Positions 5,965 through 6,775 of a stretch of DNA of 6,775 bases are shown here, piece after piece. The stretch comes from an uncultured Clostridia bacterium (GTDB lineage Bacteria; Bacillota; Clostridia; Peptostreptococcales; Anaerovoracaceae). The notes below the pieces were generated by a model. The model saw only the letters and a program-made list of their open reading frames with translations, made no database searches and was not told the DNA's origin. The stretch covers positions 1-6,775 of the forward strand of contig CALBZG010000013.1 of NCBI GenBank assembly GCA_937889655.1, read 5' to 3'. The translations under genes and the position numbers were made by a program. The first letter of the stretch is position 1. Each line of letters begins with the position of its first letter.

Positions 5965-6775
5965 AATAAAAGAGAGCGTCATTGATCTCAAATACATTAT
6001 AGTTTCTGTCTTCAATGAAATAGCGGATGATCACATCGAACAAGTTGCTGTTTGAAAGTGCAAAGCCGGCTTTTTTAAGCAATTCAGCTGTTTCTTCCAT
6101 GTCCAGCCTAAGTGAAATCGCAAAAGCGATCGCTGTTTGTTTGCTGGGTTTGTAATAGATATCGTTTCGGATTTTTGAGAATAATTTGCGGTCGATGTTG
6201 GCCTTTTTATAGGTTTCCGCATCGGTCATTCCCTTTTTGTCGATCATGCGCAACAACATTTGCGAAAATGTCTCATCCAGATGTTTCGTTACATCCTCCA
6301 GACTATATCTGCTTTCGTTTTCAGCTGTATGGACATTCATCGATGAAATCAGTGATTCCTGCGTGCAAATCGCTGCTTGCAGTCTTCTTTCATTCATATC
6401 TCGGATGTTTCTGTTTTCATCAACATAATTATCATCAATAAATTGCTTGATAGATGAAAATAATTTCTCTGAGAGAGCAAATGATTTTTTATCGAATACT
6501 ACCAAATACACAGTCATATCGTTTTCTAAAAGAAATCCGCCGATAACCGATATCGCTGTTTTTAAGGCTTTATCCTTGGGATAGCCAAAAGTACCTGATG
6601 AAATCAGCGGGAAAGCAATGCTTTCAAGTTGATATTTTTTGGCTAGTTCAAGAGAATTCAAATAGCAGTCTGCCAGTAATTTTTCTTCATTGCCATGACC
6701 CCCCTGCCAAACCGGGCCGACGGTGTGGATGATATATTTGGCGAGCAACTTATATCCTTTTGTAATTTTCGCCTG
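5936..6775 (-). CDS. Macro-domain protein with C-terminal HTH-like domain (5'-partial)
   Basis: The frame is open to the right edge, so the start is outside the window; 279 residues are visible. The first codons in the window read QAKITKGYKL, typical sequence just before the macro-domain strand LAKYIIHTVGPVW (11-23). The phosphate-binding loop region appears as SIAFPLISSGTFGYPKDKA (about 52-70). The N-terminal part with the conserved Asn-Ala-Ala-Asn and Gly-rich motif is missing, so catalytic competence cannot be judged. The macro fold ends near 115. A charged linker follows, then a C-terminal domain (about 160-279) containing TYKKANIDRKLFSKIRND (189-205) and YYKPSKQTAIAFAISLRL (207-224), which reads like a lambda-repressor/XRE-type helix-turn-helix, then ELLKKAGF. 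Macro domains bind ADP-ribose and may remove it from proteins or O-acetyl-ADP-ribose. The leftmost in-frame TTG (6748) is not the start, as conserved sequence continues upstream. Confidence 0.9.
   Translation of the reverse strand, partial: QAKITKGYKLLAKYIIHTVGPVWQGGHGNEEKLLADCYLNSLELAKKYQLESIAFPLISSGTFGYPKDKALKTAISVIGGFLLENDMTVYLVVFDKKSFALSEKLFSSIKQFIDDNYVDENRNIRDMNERRLQAAICTQESLISSMNVHTAENESRYSLEDVTKHLDETFSQMLLRMIDKKGMTDAETYKKANIDRKLFSKIRNDIYYKPSKQTAIAFAISLRLDMEETAELLKKAGFALSNSNLFDVIIRYFIEDRNYNVFEINDALFYFDQHLLGAL

Noticed and set aside
6746..6748. TTG as the start of the macro-domain gene
   Set aside because: The frame stays open to the right edge and the upstream codons encode conserved macro-domain sequence, so the gene is 5'-truncated by the window.
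1..6775. CRISPR arrays, tRNA/rRNA genes, insertion sequences or attachment sites
   Set aside because: No repeat-spacer pattern, tRNA-like fold, transposase or terminal inverted repeats with target duplication were seen.

Overview
The window looks like a chromosomal segment from a Gram-positive, low-to-moderate G+C anaerobe of the Bacillota, most likely a clostridial lineage. The basis is strong AGGAGG/AAGGAG ribosome binding sites, A/T-rich intergenic DNA, tight head-to-tail gene packing, and family types common in Clostridia (compact FtsH, YpfJ-type metallopeptidase, macro domain with a C-terminal extension, DUF7000-like protein). No species can be named. Every supported gene lies on the minus strand, so transcription reads from the right edge to the left.

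In transcription order: (1) a macro-domain protein whose N-terminus lies beyond the right edge, carrying an extra C-terminal helix-turn-helix-like domain; (2) a small von Willebrand A (VWA) protein with an intact MIDAS motif; (3) 2 bases later, an ADP-ribosylglycohydrolase (DraG/ARH fold). These three form an apparent ADP-ribose/NAD-derivative processing module. (4) Five bases further is a short degenerate stretch (4213-4379) that starts like a pyridoxamine-phosphate-oxidase-family protein but soon breaks down. It runs into (5) a DUF7000-like protein through a TGATG stop/start overlap. (6) A nitroreductase-family flavoprotein, (7) a YpfJ-type membrane-anchored zinc metallopeptidase, and (8) the membrane AAA+ zinc protease FtsH follow.

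The left 195 bases hold a compact cis-regulatory region for a gene whose start codon is just outside the window. It has a good sigma-A-type promoter, a 24-codon leader ORF starting almost at the predicted transcription start, two mutually exclusive A/U-rich hairpins, a strong rho-independent terminator, and a Shine-Dalgarno sequence at the very edge. The imperfect pairs in the terminator and in the longer A/U hairpin become G-U wobbles only on the minus strand, which fixes the direction. This has the architecture of a transcription attenuator, and I consider it the most interesting item here together with the macro-VWA-ADP-ribosylglycohydrolase module.

Functionally, the right half suggests ADP-ribose signalling or damage handling. 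The left half carries redox (nitroreductase) and envelope proteolysis (YpfJ, FtsH) functions. Whether these form one long operon or several units cannot be decided from sequence alone: the only clear terminator is the one at 20-48.
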